The position numbers and the translations under genes are program-made. From contig CALRQJ020000004.1 in NCBI GenBank assembly GCA_943370285.1, positions 220,061-284,060 on the forward strand: DNA of 64,000 bases, in the 5' to 3' direction. The DNA is from CALRQJ02 sp943370285 (GTDB taxonomy: Bacteria > Bacteroidota > Bacteroidia > Chitinophagales > Chitinophagaceae). The notes beneath the pieces were generated by a model, which worked only from the letters and a program-made list of their open reading frames with translations, was not told the origin of the DNA and searched no databases. Shown here piece by piece: positions 16,060 to 25,102 of the stretch; within the stretch, counting starts at the first letter, position 1; each line of letters begins with the position of its first letter.

Positions 16060-17789
16060 GAAAAGTAGGGTACAAACCCTTTAGGTATAGAATCTATCAA
16101 TCGTTTTGTATAATCAGATTGGGGATGTTGGTACACCGTTACTGCATCCCCGATTTCCTCTATACGTCCTTTGTTCATGACCATAATTCTATCGCTGATA
16201 TATTTGATAACAGATAAATCATGTGATATAAAAATTGCTGTAAACCCAAATTCTTTTTTTAAATCGTTGAGCAAATTCAACACTTGTGCTTGAACACTAA
16301 CGTCTAAAGCACTTACGCTTTCATCACAAATTACAAAGGATGGTTTTAGTGCTAATGCTCTGGCAATAACAATACGTTGTCTTTGTCCGCCACTAAATTC
16401 ATGTGGATAGCGATTAAAATGTTCTGCTTTTAAATTAACTTTTTCAAGCAGATGAATAACATAGTCTTTTCTCTGTTTTTTATTGTCAAATAAAGCATGT
16501 ACCGAAAGCGGTTCAGCAATTGCTTCGCCAACCGTTAATCTTGGATTAAGTGATGAAAACGGATCTTGAAAAATAAGCTGCATATCTTTTCTCAGCTTAT
16601 TAAGCTCATAGTTAGATAGTGTTGTTAGCTCTTGACCTTTGTACACAATACTTCCTGCTGTGGGCTCAATCAGTTTTAAAACGGCTCTGCCTAGTGTTGT
16701 TTTTCCGCAGCCGCTTTCTCCAACAAGTCCCAATGTTTCTCCGGCAAATACATCAAAACTAACATCATCTACTGCTTTGTTATAGGTCAATACTTTGCCT
16801 AAAAAATTCTTCTTTGCAGGATAATATACTTTAAGTCCATTCACTGCTAATAAAGTAGTAGCTAGGGTTGAAGCCGCAGTTTCAATATTTGTTGAAGCGT
16901 TGCTAACCTCTTCTTTTATGTCTTGATTTACTCCTTCATCTATCTGCATAAAATCACTTACAACAGGCAGTCGTTCTCCTTTTTGATGTAGAATTGGCCT
17001 ACAAGCCAAAAGTGCTTTGGTATAAGGATGTGTTGCGGCAGCAAATAAATTTGCAGTAGTGTTGGTTTCTACAATTTGTCCTTTGTACATCACAATAACT
17101 CTATCAGCAATTTCTGCTACCAAACCAAGGTCATGGGTGATAAAAATTACACCCATGTTATTTTCCTGTTGTAGTTGCTTAATTAACTGTAGCATATTTT
17201 TTTGAACGGTTACATCTAATGCGGTTGTAGGCTCATCGCAAATGAGTAAAGATGGCTCACAACTCATGGCCATGGCAATCATCACTCGTTGTTTTTGACC
17301 GCCGCTCAATTGGTGCGGATATCTGTTAAACATTGCCGAAGGGTCAGGTAATTGTACTTGTTCAAATAGGGTAATTGTTTTTGCTTTTGCTGCTGCAGTA
17401 GTAATATTATTATGCAACAAAATGGCTTCCATTACTTGGTTGCCACAAGTCATTACCGGATTTAAAGAACTCATCGGTTCCTGAAAAATCATCGCCACAT
17501 CTTTACCTCTAATGGATTGTAACTGCTGCGGCTTTACAGATAACATGTCTATCTGCACATCATCAGTATGCAATAAAATTTCACCATGTGTATATTTTGC
17601 TGGTGGGGAAGGCAACAATTGCAAAATAGATAAAGCGGTTATTGATTTGCCCGAACCTGATTCACCTACAATCGCAACTATTTCTCCCCGATTTACAGTC
17701 ATACAAACATCCTTCAATGCACTGGTTTTGCTACTTGCAGTAACAAAATCAATACAAAGATGATTGATTTGTAGTAGGGGTGGTGTCAT
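16056..17789 (-). CDS. fused double-ATPase ABC protein of the oligopeptide/dipeptide (OppD-OppF) type
   Basis: Two complete ABC ATPase domains lie in one 577-residue chain. Domain 1 has Walker A GESGSGKS, signature LSGGQKQR and Walker B LLICDEPTTALD. Domain 2 has GESGCGKT, FSGGQRQR and FVICDESVSALD. The short Opp C-terminal motif after domain 1 (THPYTKALLACRP) marks the peptide/nickel family. No permease or binding protein is adjacent, so its partners are encoded elsewhere. A TTG at 17795 would add two residues, but the ATG at 17789 is preferred. It lies directly downstream of the AMP nucleosidase gene. Confidence 0.9.
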   Translation of the reverse strand: MTPPLLQINHLCIDFVTASSKTSALKDVCMTVNRGEIVAIVGESGSGKSITALSILQLLPSPPAKYTHGEILLHTDDVQIDMLSVKPQQLQSIRGKDVAMIFQEPMSSLNPVMTCGNQVMEAILLHNNITTAAAKAKTITLFEQVQLPDPSAMFNRYPHQLSGGQKQRVMIAMAMSCEPSLLICDEPTTALDVTVQKNMLQLIKQLQQENNMGVIFITHDLGLVAEIADRVIVMYKGQIVETNTTANLFAAATHPYTKALLACRPILHQKGERLPVVSDFMQIDEGVNQDIKEEVSNASTNIETAASTLATTLLAVNGLKVYYPAKKNFLGKVLTYNKAVDDVSFDVFAGETLGLVGESGCGKTTLGRAVLKLIEPTAGSIVYKGQELTTLSNYELNKLRKDMQLIFQDPFSSLNPRLTVGEAIAEPLSVHALFDNKKQRKDYVIHLLEKVNLKAEHFNRYPHEFSGGQRQRIVIARALALKPSFVICDESVSALDVSVQAQVLNLLNDLKKEFGFTAIFISHDLSVIKYISDRIMVMNKGRIEEIGDAVTVYQHPQSDYTKRLIDSIPKGFVPYFS

Positions 17790-17795
17790 GAACAA

Positions 17796-18566
17796 TTAGA
17801 ACTTAAGGTGTCTAACAGTTGCACCATTGTTGATTAATTGTTTTAATGAATCGATGCCAATTTTAATATGTTTATCTACAAAAGCAGAAGTTACATTTTT
17901 ATCACTGGCTTCTGTTTTCACTCCTTCGGGCACCATGGGTGAATCACTCACTAACAACAAAGCACCGGTTGGAATTTTATTGTAAAACCCAACGGTGAAA
18001 ATGGTTGCAGTTTCCATATCAATAGCGTAGGCTCTTATTTTGGTCAGATAGTTTTTAAATTCGTTATCATGCTCCCAAACCCTGCGGTTGGTGGTGTACA
18101 CTGTACCTGTCCAATAATCTACTTTGTAATCCCTGATGGTAGTTGAAATCGCCTTCTGTAAGGCAAATGCAGGCATGGCCGGCACTTCCGGTGGAAAATA
18201 GTCGTTACTGGTACCTTCACCTCTTATTGCTGCAATAGGTAAAATCAAATCACCAATCTTGTTTCTTTTTTTCAAACCTCCACACTTACCCAAAAACAAT
18301 ACCGCTTTTGGTTCAATGGCAGAAAGTAAATCCATCACTGTTGCTGCACCCGGACTGCCCATTCCAAAATTAATGATGGTAATACCATCGGCGGTAGCAC
18401 ATTGAAAGGGTCTGTCTTTACCAATAACTTTCACTTTATTCCATTTGGCAAATAAATCAACATAGTGACTAAAATTGGTCAACAAGATGTATTCACCAAA
18501 ATTTTCTAATGCTTCGCCTGTGTATCGGTGTAGCCAATTTTTTACAATTTCTTCTTTCGTTTTCAT
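17796..18566 (-). CDS. amn: AMP nucleosidase
   Basis: The 256-residue protein is a nucleoside phosphorylase-fold enzyme matching Bacteroidota AMP nucleosidases, which split AMP into adenine and ribose 5-phosphate. Evidence is the phosphate/ribose region INFGMGSPGAATVMDLL, VLFLGKCGGLKKRNKIGDL, and the base/ribose motif AIDMETATIFTVGF with LLVSDSPMVPEG. The short form lacks the extra N-terminal domain of the E. coli enzyme. Other purine phosphorylases are a weaker alternative. The stop codon abuts the start region of the ABC gene, suggesting cotranscription. Confidence 0.88.
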   Translation of the reverse strand: MKTKEEIVKNWLHRYTGEALENFGEYILLTNFSHYVDLFAKWNKVKVIGKDRPFQCATADGITIINFGMGSPGAATVMDLLSAIEPKAVLFLGKCGGLKKRNKIGDLILPIAAIRGEGTSNDYFPPEVPAMPAFALQKAISTTIRDYKVDYWTGTVYTTNRRVWEHDNEFKNYLTKIRAYAIDMETATIFTVGFYNKIPTGALLLVSDSPMVPEGVKTEASDKNVTSAFVDKHIKIGIDSLKQLINNGATVRHLKF

Positions 18567-18665
18567 GATGTTGCGTTTTAATGTTCTATGCTAAAAAGGG
18601 CTTTCTTGGCGGAGAAAATTTTGTAAATATAAAAAATCTATTCGGCACTTGCATACTTTTACGGT

Positions 18666-19091
18666 ATGCTGCAACTTAAATATCCGAACTATCCATTTAA
18701 AATAAAAGGGGCAACAGATCAGGAACTGATTTTTGATGACATCCGAAAAAAATGGTTTCGGTTAACACCCGAAGAATGGGTGAGGCAGAACATCGTTCAA
18801 TACTTGATCCAAGTTTTGCAATATCCGGCAGCTTTAATGGCGATTGAGAAGGAAATTAAGCTGGGTGAGTTAAAAAAGCGTTGCGATATAGTGATATACA
18901 AAGACAACCAGCCGTGGATGATTGTGGAATGCAAAGAATTGAATGTACCTATGAGTGAAGCTGTCTTGCAGCAAATTCTTAATTATAATATGACATTGAA
19001 AGTGCCATTTATTGCCATTTCTAACGGTAATCAAACTTGGTTGGCCGAAACCCAAACCGGACAATGGTTAGCTGAATTTCCAAAATGGTAA
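18666..19091 (+). CDS. stand-alone HsdR N-terminal-like PD-(D/E)XK domain protein
   Basis: This 141-residue protein consists only of a type I restriction enzyme R N-terminal-like nuclease fold. The core is KKRCDIVIY followed by PWMIVECKEL, that is Asp in the first strand and Glu-x-Lys in the second, with a downstream helix containing QQILNYNM. It has no helicase part, and no methylase is near, so it is not a type I remnant here. Single-domain homologues of this kind are common in Bacteroidota chromosomes and their function is not established. TACTTTTA at 18654-18661 is a weak -7 box. Confidence 0.8.
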   Translation: MLQLKYPNYPFKIKGATDQELIFDDIRKKWFRLTPEEWVRQNIVQYLIQVLQYPAALMAIEKEIKLGELKKRCDIVIYKDNQPWMIVECKELNVPMSEAVLQQILNYNMTLKVPFIAISNGNQTWLAETQTGQWLAEFPKW

Positions 19092-19132
19092 TTTAAATTT
19101 CTTAATTAGTCTACTTATTTAGTAGGATAAAT

Positions 19133-19140
19133 TATATTTG
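19133..19140 (+). promoter_or_regulatory. -7 promoter box for peroxiredoxin
   Basis: TATATTTG matches the Bacteroidota -7 consensus TAnnTTTG and lies 18 bp before the peroxiredoxin ATG. No clear -33 TTTG is visible at the right distance. Confidence 0.5.
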
Positions 19141-19158
19141 CCTCCTAAATATACCATT

Positions 19159-19794
19159 ATGAGTTTAAGACTAGGAGATATTGCACCCAACTTTAAGGCA
19201 CAAACAACCGCAGGGCCAATTGATTTTTATGACTATTTAGGCAATGGATGGGGAGTGCTGTTTTCACATCCGGCTGATTATACACCCGTTTGTACGACTG
19301 AATTGGGCAAGACCGCATTCTTACAAGAAGAGTTTGAAAAACGTGGTGTAAAAGTATTGGCATTGAGTGTTGATCCTTTAGAAAAGCATACAGGTTGGGT
19401 TAACGATATCAATGAAACACAACATGTTACTGTAAATTTCCCCATTATTGCCGATGAAGACAAAAGCATAGCAAATGCTTATGGCATGATTCATCCTAAT
19501 GCATCTGAAACGTTTACTGTTCGATCGCTATTTATCATTGGCCCCGACAAAAAAGTAAAACTCATGATTATTTACCCGGCAAGCACCGGACGTAATTTTT
19601 ATGAAGTTTTACGAGTGATAGATTCGTTACAATTAACTGCCAATTACAGCGTTGCAACACCTGCAGATTGGAAAGAAGGCGAAGATGTAATTGTGGTACC
19701 GGCGGTTAGTACTGCCGATGCTATTGCTAAATTTCCTAAGGGTGTTAGGGTAGTAAAACCATATTTACGGTATACACCTCAACCCAACAAATAA
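19159..19794 (+). CDS. 1-Cys type peroxiredoxin (Prx6/AhpC-TSA)
   Basis: The 211-residue protein reduces peroxides through a single catalytic cysteine. Cys45 lies in HPADYTPVCTTELG, with the conserved Thr and Pro of the active site. The C-terminal extension (VIVVPAVSTADAIAKFPKGV and PYLRYTPQP) is the Prx6-type dimerisation tail, so no resolving cysteine is expected. The frame is open upstream to a TTG at 19138, but that codon lies in the -7 promoter box, so the ATG at 19159 is the start. A bidirectional terminator follows after about 130 bp. Confidence 0.93.
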   Translation: MSLRLGDIAPNFKAQTTAGPIDFYDYLGNGWGVLFSHPADYTPVCTTELGKTAFLQEEFEKRGVKVLALSVDPLEKHTGWVNDINETQHVTVNFPIIADEDKSIANAYGMIHPNASETFTVRSLFIIGPDKKVKLMIIYPASTGRNFYEVLRVIDSLQLTANYSVATPADWKEGEDVIVVPAVSTADAIAKFPKGVRVVKPYLRYTPQPNK

Positions 19795-19927
19795 AACATT
19801 TTTGAATCGACTTTTAGTTCAGAAAGAGAGAAAAGTCTATTTTTTTTATAGACAAAGCAACGTTTCTTTAATTCGTATTGTCTGATTACCAATAAAATAT
19901 TAATTGGGGGTTCAAAGTAAAAAAAGA

Positions 19928-19952
19928 CCCCACCGTATGGTGGGGCTTTTTT
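19928..19952. terminator. bidirectional terminator between peroxiredoxin and S9 peptidase genes
   Basis: CCCCACC (19928-19934) pairs with GGTGGGG (19939-19945) around the loop GTAT. A T run follows on the right and an A run precedes on the left, so it serves both convergent genes. Confidence 0.92.
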
Positions 19953-19975
19953 GTGTGTTATCCTTACTACTTTAT

Positions 19976-22132
19976 TTAAAGATGCTTTAAAATGAAATTG
20001 GTCATTTTGGAGTAAATATGAAAACTAGTATTTCCACCTGAAATGCCGTGGTTTTTGTTAGGGTAATAAGCGCTTTCAAAATCTACATTGTTTTGAATCA
20101 TATTTTCAACCATCATCACACTATTTTGAAAATGCACATTGTCATCTGCCGTACCGTGAATGATTAAAAATTTGCCTTTAATCTTTTTGGTAAAGTTCAT
20201 TGGTGCATTATCATCGTAACCTTGTTTATTTTCTTGTGGTGTACGCATATAACGTTCGGTATAAATATTATCGTAATAGCGCCAATTGGTAACCGGTGCT
20301 ACGGCAATAGCAAACGAAAAAGCATCAGCACCTTTAGAAATGGCTAGACTACTCATAAATCCGCCATAACTCCATCCCCAGTGACCAATTCTTGCTTTAT
20401 CGATGTAAGCCATTGTGCCTAAATACTTTGCAGCATCAATTTGGTCTTCAATTTCTAATTTACCCAATTGCAAGTAGGTTTTCTTTTTAAATTCTTCACC
20501 TCTAAAACCTGTTCCGGTATTATCAATACTTACAATAATGTATCCTTTCTGGGCTAATAGTTGATGCCAAAAACTTACCGCACCCCAACGATCTGCTACT
20601 TGTTGCGAACCAGGTCCGCCGTAATTACAAAACAGTACCGGATATTTTTTATTGGCATCAAAATCTTTAGGCTTCAACATCCAACCATTTAGCGTATCGC
20701 CTTTGCTATTGGGCACTTTAATAAATTCAGGAGTACCCAATGCATATTCACCCATTTTAGCTTTTAACTTGGCATTGTCTTTTAATTGCTTTACCAATTT
20801 TCCGTTGATGTCATAAATCGAAATTACAGCAGGCGTAGTTAGGGTAGAATAATTATCTACATAGTAACTATAGTCCGCATTCATACTAATACGATGTGTG
20901 CCGGCACCTTGCGATAATTGTTTCATTTTCTTACCGCTAAAATCAACACCAAATAACTGACGGTCTAATGCAGATGTATAAGCGGCTGTAAAATAAACCA
21001 TCTTCTTTTTTTCGTCAACGCCTAAGATTTCTGTGATTTCCCATTTTCCTTTTGTCAGTTGTGTTTTCAATTTACCATCCATTCCGTATAGGTAAATGTG
21101 ACGATATCCATCTGTTTCATTTGTTGTGATGAAATGTTTACCATCTGCTAAAAATTGCAAATCGTCATTCACTTCAACATAATATTTATTTTGTTCGTCG
21201 TAAATAATAGTTGTACTGCCAGAGCTAGCATCAGCCACCATCCATTTAAGATGGTTTTGTAAGCGATTCATCCAAGCAATTGCAAGTTTAGTATCGTCTT
21301 GAGTCCATTTAATTCTTGGTATGTAAATATCTTTCTCTGTGCCAATATCTGCCAATACATCTTTACCGGTTTGTAATTGGTACACATGAATTTCTATAGT
21401 AGAATTTGCATCACCCGCTTTGGGATATTTATAATTATAGGTTTCAGGATATAAGCCTTCATACATCGTCATTTCAAACTGTGGTACTTTACTTTCATTG
21501 AATTTATAATAAGCTAAATAGGTGCCGTTTTTGCTCCATTGAAAAGCTCTTGTAAATTCAAATTCTTCTTCATACACCCAATCACAATTACCATTGATGA
21601 TATTATTCCATTCCCCATCTTTTGTAACCTGCGTTGTGTTGCCAGAAATTAAATCTTTATAAAATAGATTATTCTTTTTTACAAATGCAACTTTACTGCC
21701 ATCGGGGGAGTAAGTAGCATGAAGCACTTTTTCTTCATCTACTTTCATTATTTTTTTTGATGCAATATCGTAAGCATATACAATTGCCATACTGCTTCGG
21801 CGGTAAATATTTTCTCTGTTTTTGAAGATGAGTATTTTTTGTTCGTTATCATTCCACTCAAAGTCAAATAGATTAAGTGCTTTACCATTTTCATCTTTTA
21901 CATCGCTTACTCTTACAATGGTATCTACCGTTTCTCCGGTTAGAAAGTTTTTTTTGAGTAATGCTTGAGGTGTAGTTTCTGTGTAAAATCTACCATCTTG
22001 CATACTTCTAAAGCCGGGTACACCTTCTGCTCTAAAAGTTCCTAGTTTGTAAATATCTTCTAAGCTAATCTGTTTGTTTTGCGACCAAACAAACAAGGGA
22101 GTCATTAACAATAACAAAAACAGTTTTCTCAT
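19976..22132 (-). CDS. S9 family dipeptidyl-peptidase IV-type serine peptidase
   Basis: The protein of about 718 residues starts with a signal peptide (MRKLFLLLLMTPLFVWSQ) and is likely periplasmic or surface-bound. It has the DPP-IV beta-propeller followed by the alpha/beta-hydrolase domain. The nucleophile is in WGWSYGGFMSS, the Asp in HGTADDNVHF and the His in NKNHGISG. The double-Glu motif that anchors the substrate N-terminus is visible as DWVYEEEFEF. It should release N-terminal X-Pro or X-Ala dipeptides. The ATG at 22132 is preferred to a TTG nine bases upstream. It is a single-gene unit. Confidence 0.93.
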   Translation of the reverse strand: MRKLFLLLLMTPLFVWSQNKQISLEDIYKLGTFRAEGVPGFRSMQDGRFYTETTPQALLKKNFLTGETVDTIVRVSDVKDENGKALNLFDFEWNDNEQKILIFKNRENIYRRSSMAIVYAYDIASKKIMKVDEEKVLHATYSPDGSKVAFVKKNNLFYKDLISGNTTQVTKDGEWNNIINGNCDWVYEEEFEFTRAFQWSKNGTYLAYYKFNESKVPQFEMTMYEGLYPETYNYKYPKAGDANSTIEIHVYQLQTGKDVLADIGTEKDIYIPRIKWTQDDTKLAIAWMNRLQNHLKWMVADASSGSTTIIYDEQNKYYVEVNDDLQFLADGKHFITTNETDGYRHIYLYGMDGKLKTQLTKGKWEITEILGVDEKKKMVYFTAAYTSALDRQLFGVDFSGKKMKQLSQGAGTHRISMNADYSYYVDNYSTLTTPAVISIYDINGKLVKQLKDNAKLKAKMGEYALGTPEFIKVPNSKGDTLNGWMLKPKDFDANKKYPVLFCNYGGPGSQQVADRWGAVSFWHQLLAQKGYIIVSIDNTGTGFRGEEFKKKTYLQLGKLEIEDQIDAAKYLGTMAYIDKARIGHWGWSYGGFMSSLAISKGADAFSFAIAVAPVTNWRYYDNIYTERYMRTPQENKQGYDDNAPMNFTKKIKGKFLIIHGTADDNVHFQNSVMMVENMIQNNVDFESAYYPNKNHGISGGNTSFHIYSKMTNFILKHL

Positions 22133-22224
22133 GTGGGGCAAATTTTTGAAAGCTAAAAGTAAGATTTATGAAGAATGCTTTGGCGGATTTTATATGAATG
22201 GATGGATTCGAAATATTACACCAT

Positions 22225-22256
22225 AAAAAAGCAGGATAATCTTTCGATTATCCTGC
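22225..22256 (-). terminator. intrinsic terminator of the glucan phosphorylase homologue
   Basis: A perfect 10-bp stem GCAGGATAAT/ATTATCCTGC with loop CTTTCG is followed, on the minus strand, by six T residues (A run at 22225-22230). It lies just beyond the minus-strand gene ending at 22281. Confidence 0.9.
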
Positions 22257-22280
22257 CGGTAGTTCTTGGTTTACAGGTTA

Positions 22281-23933
22281 TTATTTGTACAATAGTTCGT
22301 AATATTCGTCTGCCATACGATTACTATCGAATTGGAAACGAACATCTCTCATACCATTCTTGGTGATCTGACGCCAAGTTTCTTTTTTCTCGTAGTAAAT
22401 AGGTATGATTTGATTTTCAAGAATGTCATATAATTTTTCTAAATCGTATTCATCTTGATCATGCACAGTCATATTTTCGTAATCGGCCTTTGGCACTACA
22501 AAACCATTGTTGCCATGGTTTACAAATTCAGGTATCCATCCGTCGTCTGTAGAAAAGTTTACCGAACCATTCATTGCAGCTGTCATACCACTTGTTCCAC
22601 TTGCTTCACGGGGAACCCTTGGATTATTTAACCAAACATCTGATGCCTGCTTTAAACGTTTACTCAACGATAACTCATACCCGATTAATACTGCAACATT
22701 TTTATAATTCTTACTTAAATGTACTAAGTTATTGAATTGAGAAATGGCAGGATAATCAACAGGGTAAGGCTTTCCGGCCCAAATAATTTGTACAGGATAT
22801 TTAGTATTAGAAACAAGTTTTTCAAAACGTTCCATATCATAAGTAAGCATATCAGCTCTCTTGTAACCGGCATATCTTCTTGCCCAAACTATAGTCAATA
22901 CTTCGGGGTCGAAAATTTTGCCTGTTTGATCGGCCACAATTTCAAATGCTCTTTTCTTTAAATATTTTTTACGGTCATCAAAGCCCCAATCGTTTTGATC
23001 TTCCATAAAACGATACAATTGCTTATCGGCCCAATAGCGCCAGTTTTGAGCATTGGTAATTGAAATGATTGGACAAATGCCTTCGTAGTGTTTCCACATT
23101 TCTCGGCTCACATGACCATGCAATTGCGATACGCCATTTGCTTTTTTTGCAAAACGTAATGCTACTAAAGAGTGGTTAAATTGGTCTCCGGTTTGGCCGG
23201 TGAGTTTACGAACTTCATCTACACTTAATCCGCAGAAATAACTCATTTTATGACATAAATAAATATCATGCTTTTCGTTTCCTGCTTCTTCCGGTGTGTG
23301 AGTAGTAAATACTAAATGTTCTTTTACTTTTTCTACACTCTTAAATTTGTTGAGCAAGTAAAAAGCAGAAGAAATACCATGTGCCTCATTTAAATGGTAT
23401 AAATCCGGCTTATAGTTTAATTCATCAATCAATTTTGCTCCGGCAACGCCAAGCAAAATAAACTGAGCTACTTTAGTAGCAACATTAGCATCATACAAAC
23501 GGTGTGTGATGGTTTGAGAAACATAATCATTCTCGGGCAAATCGGTACTTAATAAAAACAACGGGGCACTTTTGAAAGTCTCCGGATTTAAATAATAAGC
23601 CTTCACCCAAACCGGATGATCATGAATCATAATTTGAAACTTAATACCGGTATCTTCTAAAAAGCTATAAATCTTCTCCATGAAAGTAACCTGCAATGTT
23701 TGGTCTTGATTGCGGGCTTGGTCGTAATAGCCAAACTTCCATAAAATACCGATACCTATTAAGTTTTGTTTTAGTTCGTAAGCACTGCGTAAATGAGAAC
23801 CAGCTAAATACCCTAGTCCACCGCTATAAATTTTAAGCGGTTGATGAATCGCAAACTCCATAGAGAAGTAAGCTATCTTCTTAGCGTAACGTTCATCGCC
23901 CTGATAAGGCACATTGTAATTTCTAAAGCTCAT
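22281..23933 (-). CDS. alpha-glucan phosphorylase-like GT35 protein lacking the PLP lysine
   Basis: The 550-residue protein resembles the short alpha-glucan phosphorylases: MEFAIHQPLKIYSGGLGYLAG at the N-terminus (discontinuous conserved positions), LNEAHG, FTTHTPEEAGNE and WARRYAGYKRADM. The C-terminal motif reads EASGTSGMTAAMNGS. In true phosphorylases this motif carries a lysine that binds pyridoxal phosphate (GMK or NMK); here the base sequence gives ACA (Thr). Glycogen or starch metabolism is the likely area, but phosphorolysis is doubtful. A TTG at 23963 would add 10 residues; the ATG at 23933 gives the typical MSFRNYN start. Confidence 0.82.
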   Translation of the reverse strand: MSFRNYNVPYQGDERYAKKIAYFSMEFAIHQPLKIYSGGLGYLAGSHLRSAYELKQNLIGIGILWKFGYYDQARNQDQTLQVTFMEKIYSFLEDTGIKFQIMIHDHPVWVKAYYLNPETFKSAPLFLLSTDLPENDYVSQTITHRLYDANVATKVAQFILLGVAGAKLIDELNYKPDLYHLNEAHGISSAFYLLNKFKSVEKVKEHLVFTTHTPEEAGNEKHDIYLCHKMSYFCGLSVDEVRKLTGQTGDQFNHSLVALRFAKKANGVSQLHGHVSREMWKHYEGICPIISITNAQNWRYWADKQLYRFMEDQNDWGFDDRKKYLKKRAFEIVADQTGKIFDPEVLTIVWARRYAGYKRADMLTYDMERFEKLVSNTKYPVQIIWAGKPYPVDYPAISQFNNLVHLSKNYKNVAVLIGYELSLSKRLKQASDVWLNNPRVPREASGTSGMTAAMNGSVNFSTDDGWIPEFVNHGNNGFVVPKADYENMTVHDQDEYDLEKLYDILENQIIPIYYEKKETWRQITKNGMRDVRFQFDSNRMADEYYELLYK

Positions 23934-24042
23934 AATCGATTTTTGTTGATTGGTAGTCCGCAAGATAAAGGGATTTTTTTAAAATGTACTTTATACACAA
24001 TCTTGCCTTCTATTTGTGGAATAATAAATGAAAATGATTGGG

Positions 24043-24993
24043 TTACCTTTTTTGTTTTTGTTTAGCCGCCTTCAGTTTAGGGTAGCTGTCGTTAAAGAAA
24101 CATTTAATGCCACGATAACTACCGCAGGCACCTTGTTCTTTCATATCTATACGGTTATTGCTAAAGTTGAAGTCGATTACACATGGACTATCGTTTTCTT
24201 TAAACTGTCCTTTACTTGGTGAAACCATACTTAACTCACCTTTTAATTCACCAATACAATCCTGCCCTTTTTCAAAATGAATAAAAAACGTATAAGTATT
24301 AGCATTGCGACCATCTCGTAAAGAGATAATATTTTTTTTATCCTTTACATAATCTCCGCTGAATTTATTTTTTTTTGGTAAAGTGTCTATAGGATTAATG
24401 ACTACATCGGCTATACCGGTTTGATCATTTGTTTCTGTCAATACAATGGTAAAAACACCTGCATTATTATAGGCATAAGAAGTACGATAATAAAGTAACT
24501 GATTGTCTTTAGTATAATACTCCTTATTGATGTTAATGGTAAGTTTCTTGTCTAGAGATGATGTGTAGTTGAATTTTTTATTGTCTGATGAATTATACAG
24601 TGGCATTGCAGCTGAAAATTTTTGTTTGCCATCGAAAACAAGTAAGTAAGTAACTACTTTATTTTTTGTAGAAACATTGGCTACCAAATATGTTTCCTTT
24701 TCTTTTTCTGCATATCTGCCCACAGGGTGAATGGTTAACTTTTTTTCTTTTCCAAAGTTTTTGCTTAAAACAGTATCAGCTACAAATTGAGTAAAAATTT
24801 TATAGCTAATCAGTGTAGTATCTGATAATTTGGCAGCATTGGTGTCGCTAACTACTAATGGTAATTTCATTTCCGGAAAGCCGGTAATAAAATCATTGAG
24901 CTTTACCGGGGCATCTCCGCTTAATGATACTTTTTCTTCCCCGCAACTTTGTAGCAACAACATCAATACTAAAAGGGCAACACCGTATCTCAT
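24043..24993 (-). CDS. hypothetical lipoprotein
   Basis: The 316-residue protein has a lipoprotein signal: MRYGVALLVLMLLLQSCGEE, with LQSC as lipobox and Cys17 as the predicted lipidation site. The mature part is lysine-, serine- and beta-strand-rich, with a C-terminal region having several cysteines (CIGELKGEL, CVIDF, CGSYRGIKC) that may form disulfides. I recognise no domain. It stands between the glucan enzyme and the DtxR-type regulator, on the opposite strand to the latter. Confidence 0.7.
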   Translation of the reverse strand: MRYGVALLVLMLLLQSCGEEKVSLSGDAPVKLNDFITGFPEMKLPLVVSDTNAAKLSDTTLISYKIFTQFVADTVLSKNFGKEKKLTIHPVGRYAEKEKETYLVANVSTKNKVVTYLLVFDGKQKFSAAMPLYNSSDNKKFNYTSSLDKKLTININKEYYTKDNQLLYYRTSYAYNNAGVFTIVLTETNDQTGIADVVINPIDTLPKKNKFSGDYVKDKKNIISLRDGRNANTYTFFIHFEKGQDCIGELKGELSMVSPSKGQFKENDSPCVIDFNFSNNRIDMKEQGACGSYRGIKCFFNDSYPKLKAAKQKQKR

Positions 24994-25070
24994 ACTTCAA
25001 TTTTACTCGATAAAAATAGGGGTTTCGGTTAAAAATTGTTTGTTCAACCATTATTTAACGGCAGATTATT

Positions 25071-25086
25071 TTTAGATTTGTCTAAA
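25071..25086 (+). promoter_or_regulatory. promoter with overlapping inverted-repeat operator for the DtxR-type gene
   Basis: TAGATTTG (25073-25080) matches TAnnTTTG. It is embedded in the inverted repeat TTTAGA-TTTG-TCTAAA, whose arms resemble DtxR/MntR-type operators. Autoregulation is inferred. Confidence 0.55.
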
Positions 25087-25102
25087 TTTATTTTTTTAGT
25101 GT

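Noticed and set aside
18666..19091. The HsdR N-like gene as a remnant of a restriction system
   Set aside because: No hsdM or hsdS lies near it, and it is a complete single domain, so it is treated as a stand-alone gene.
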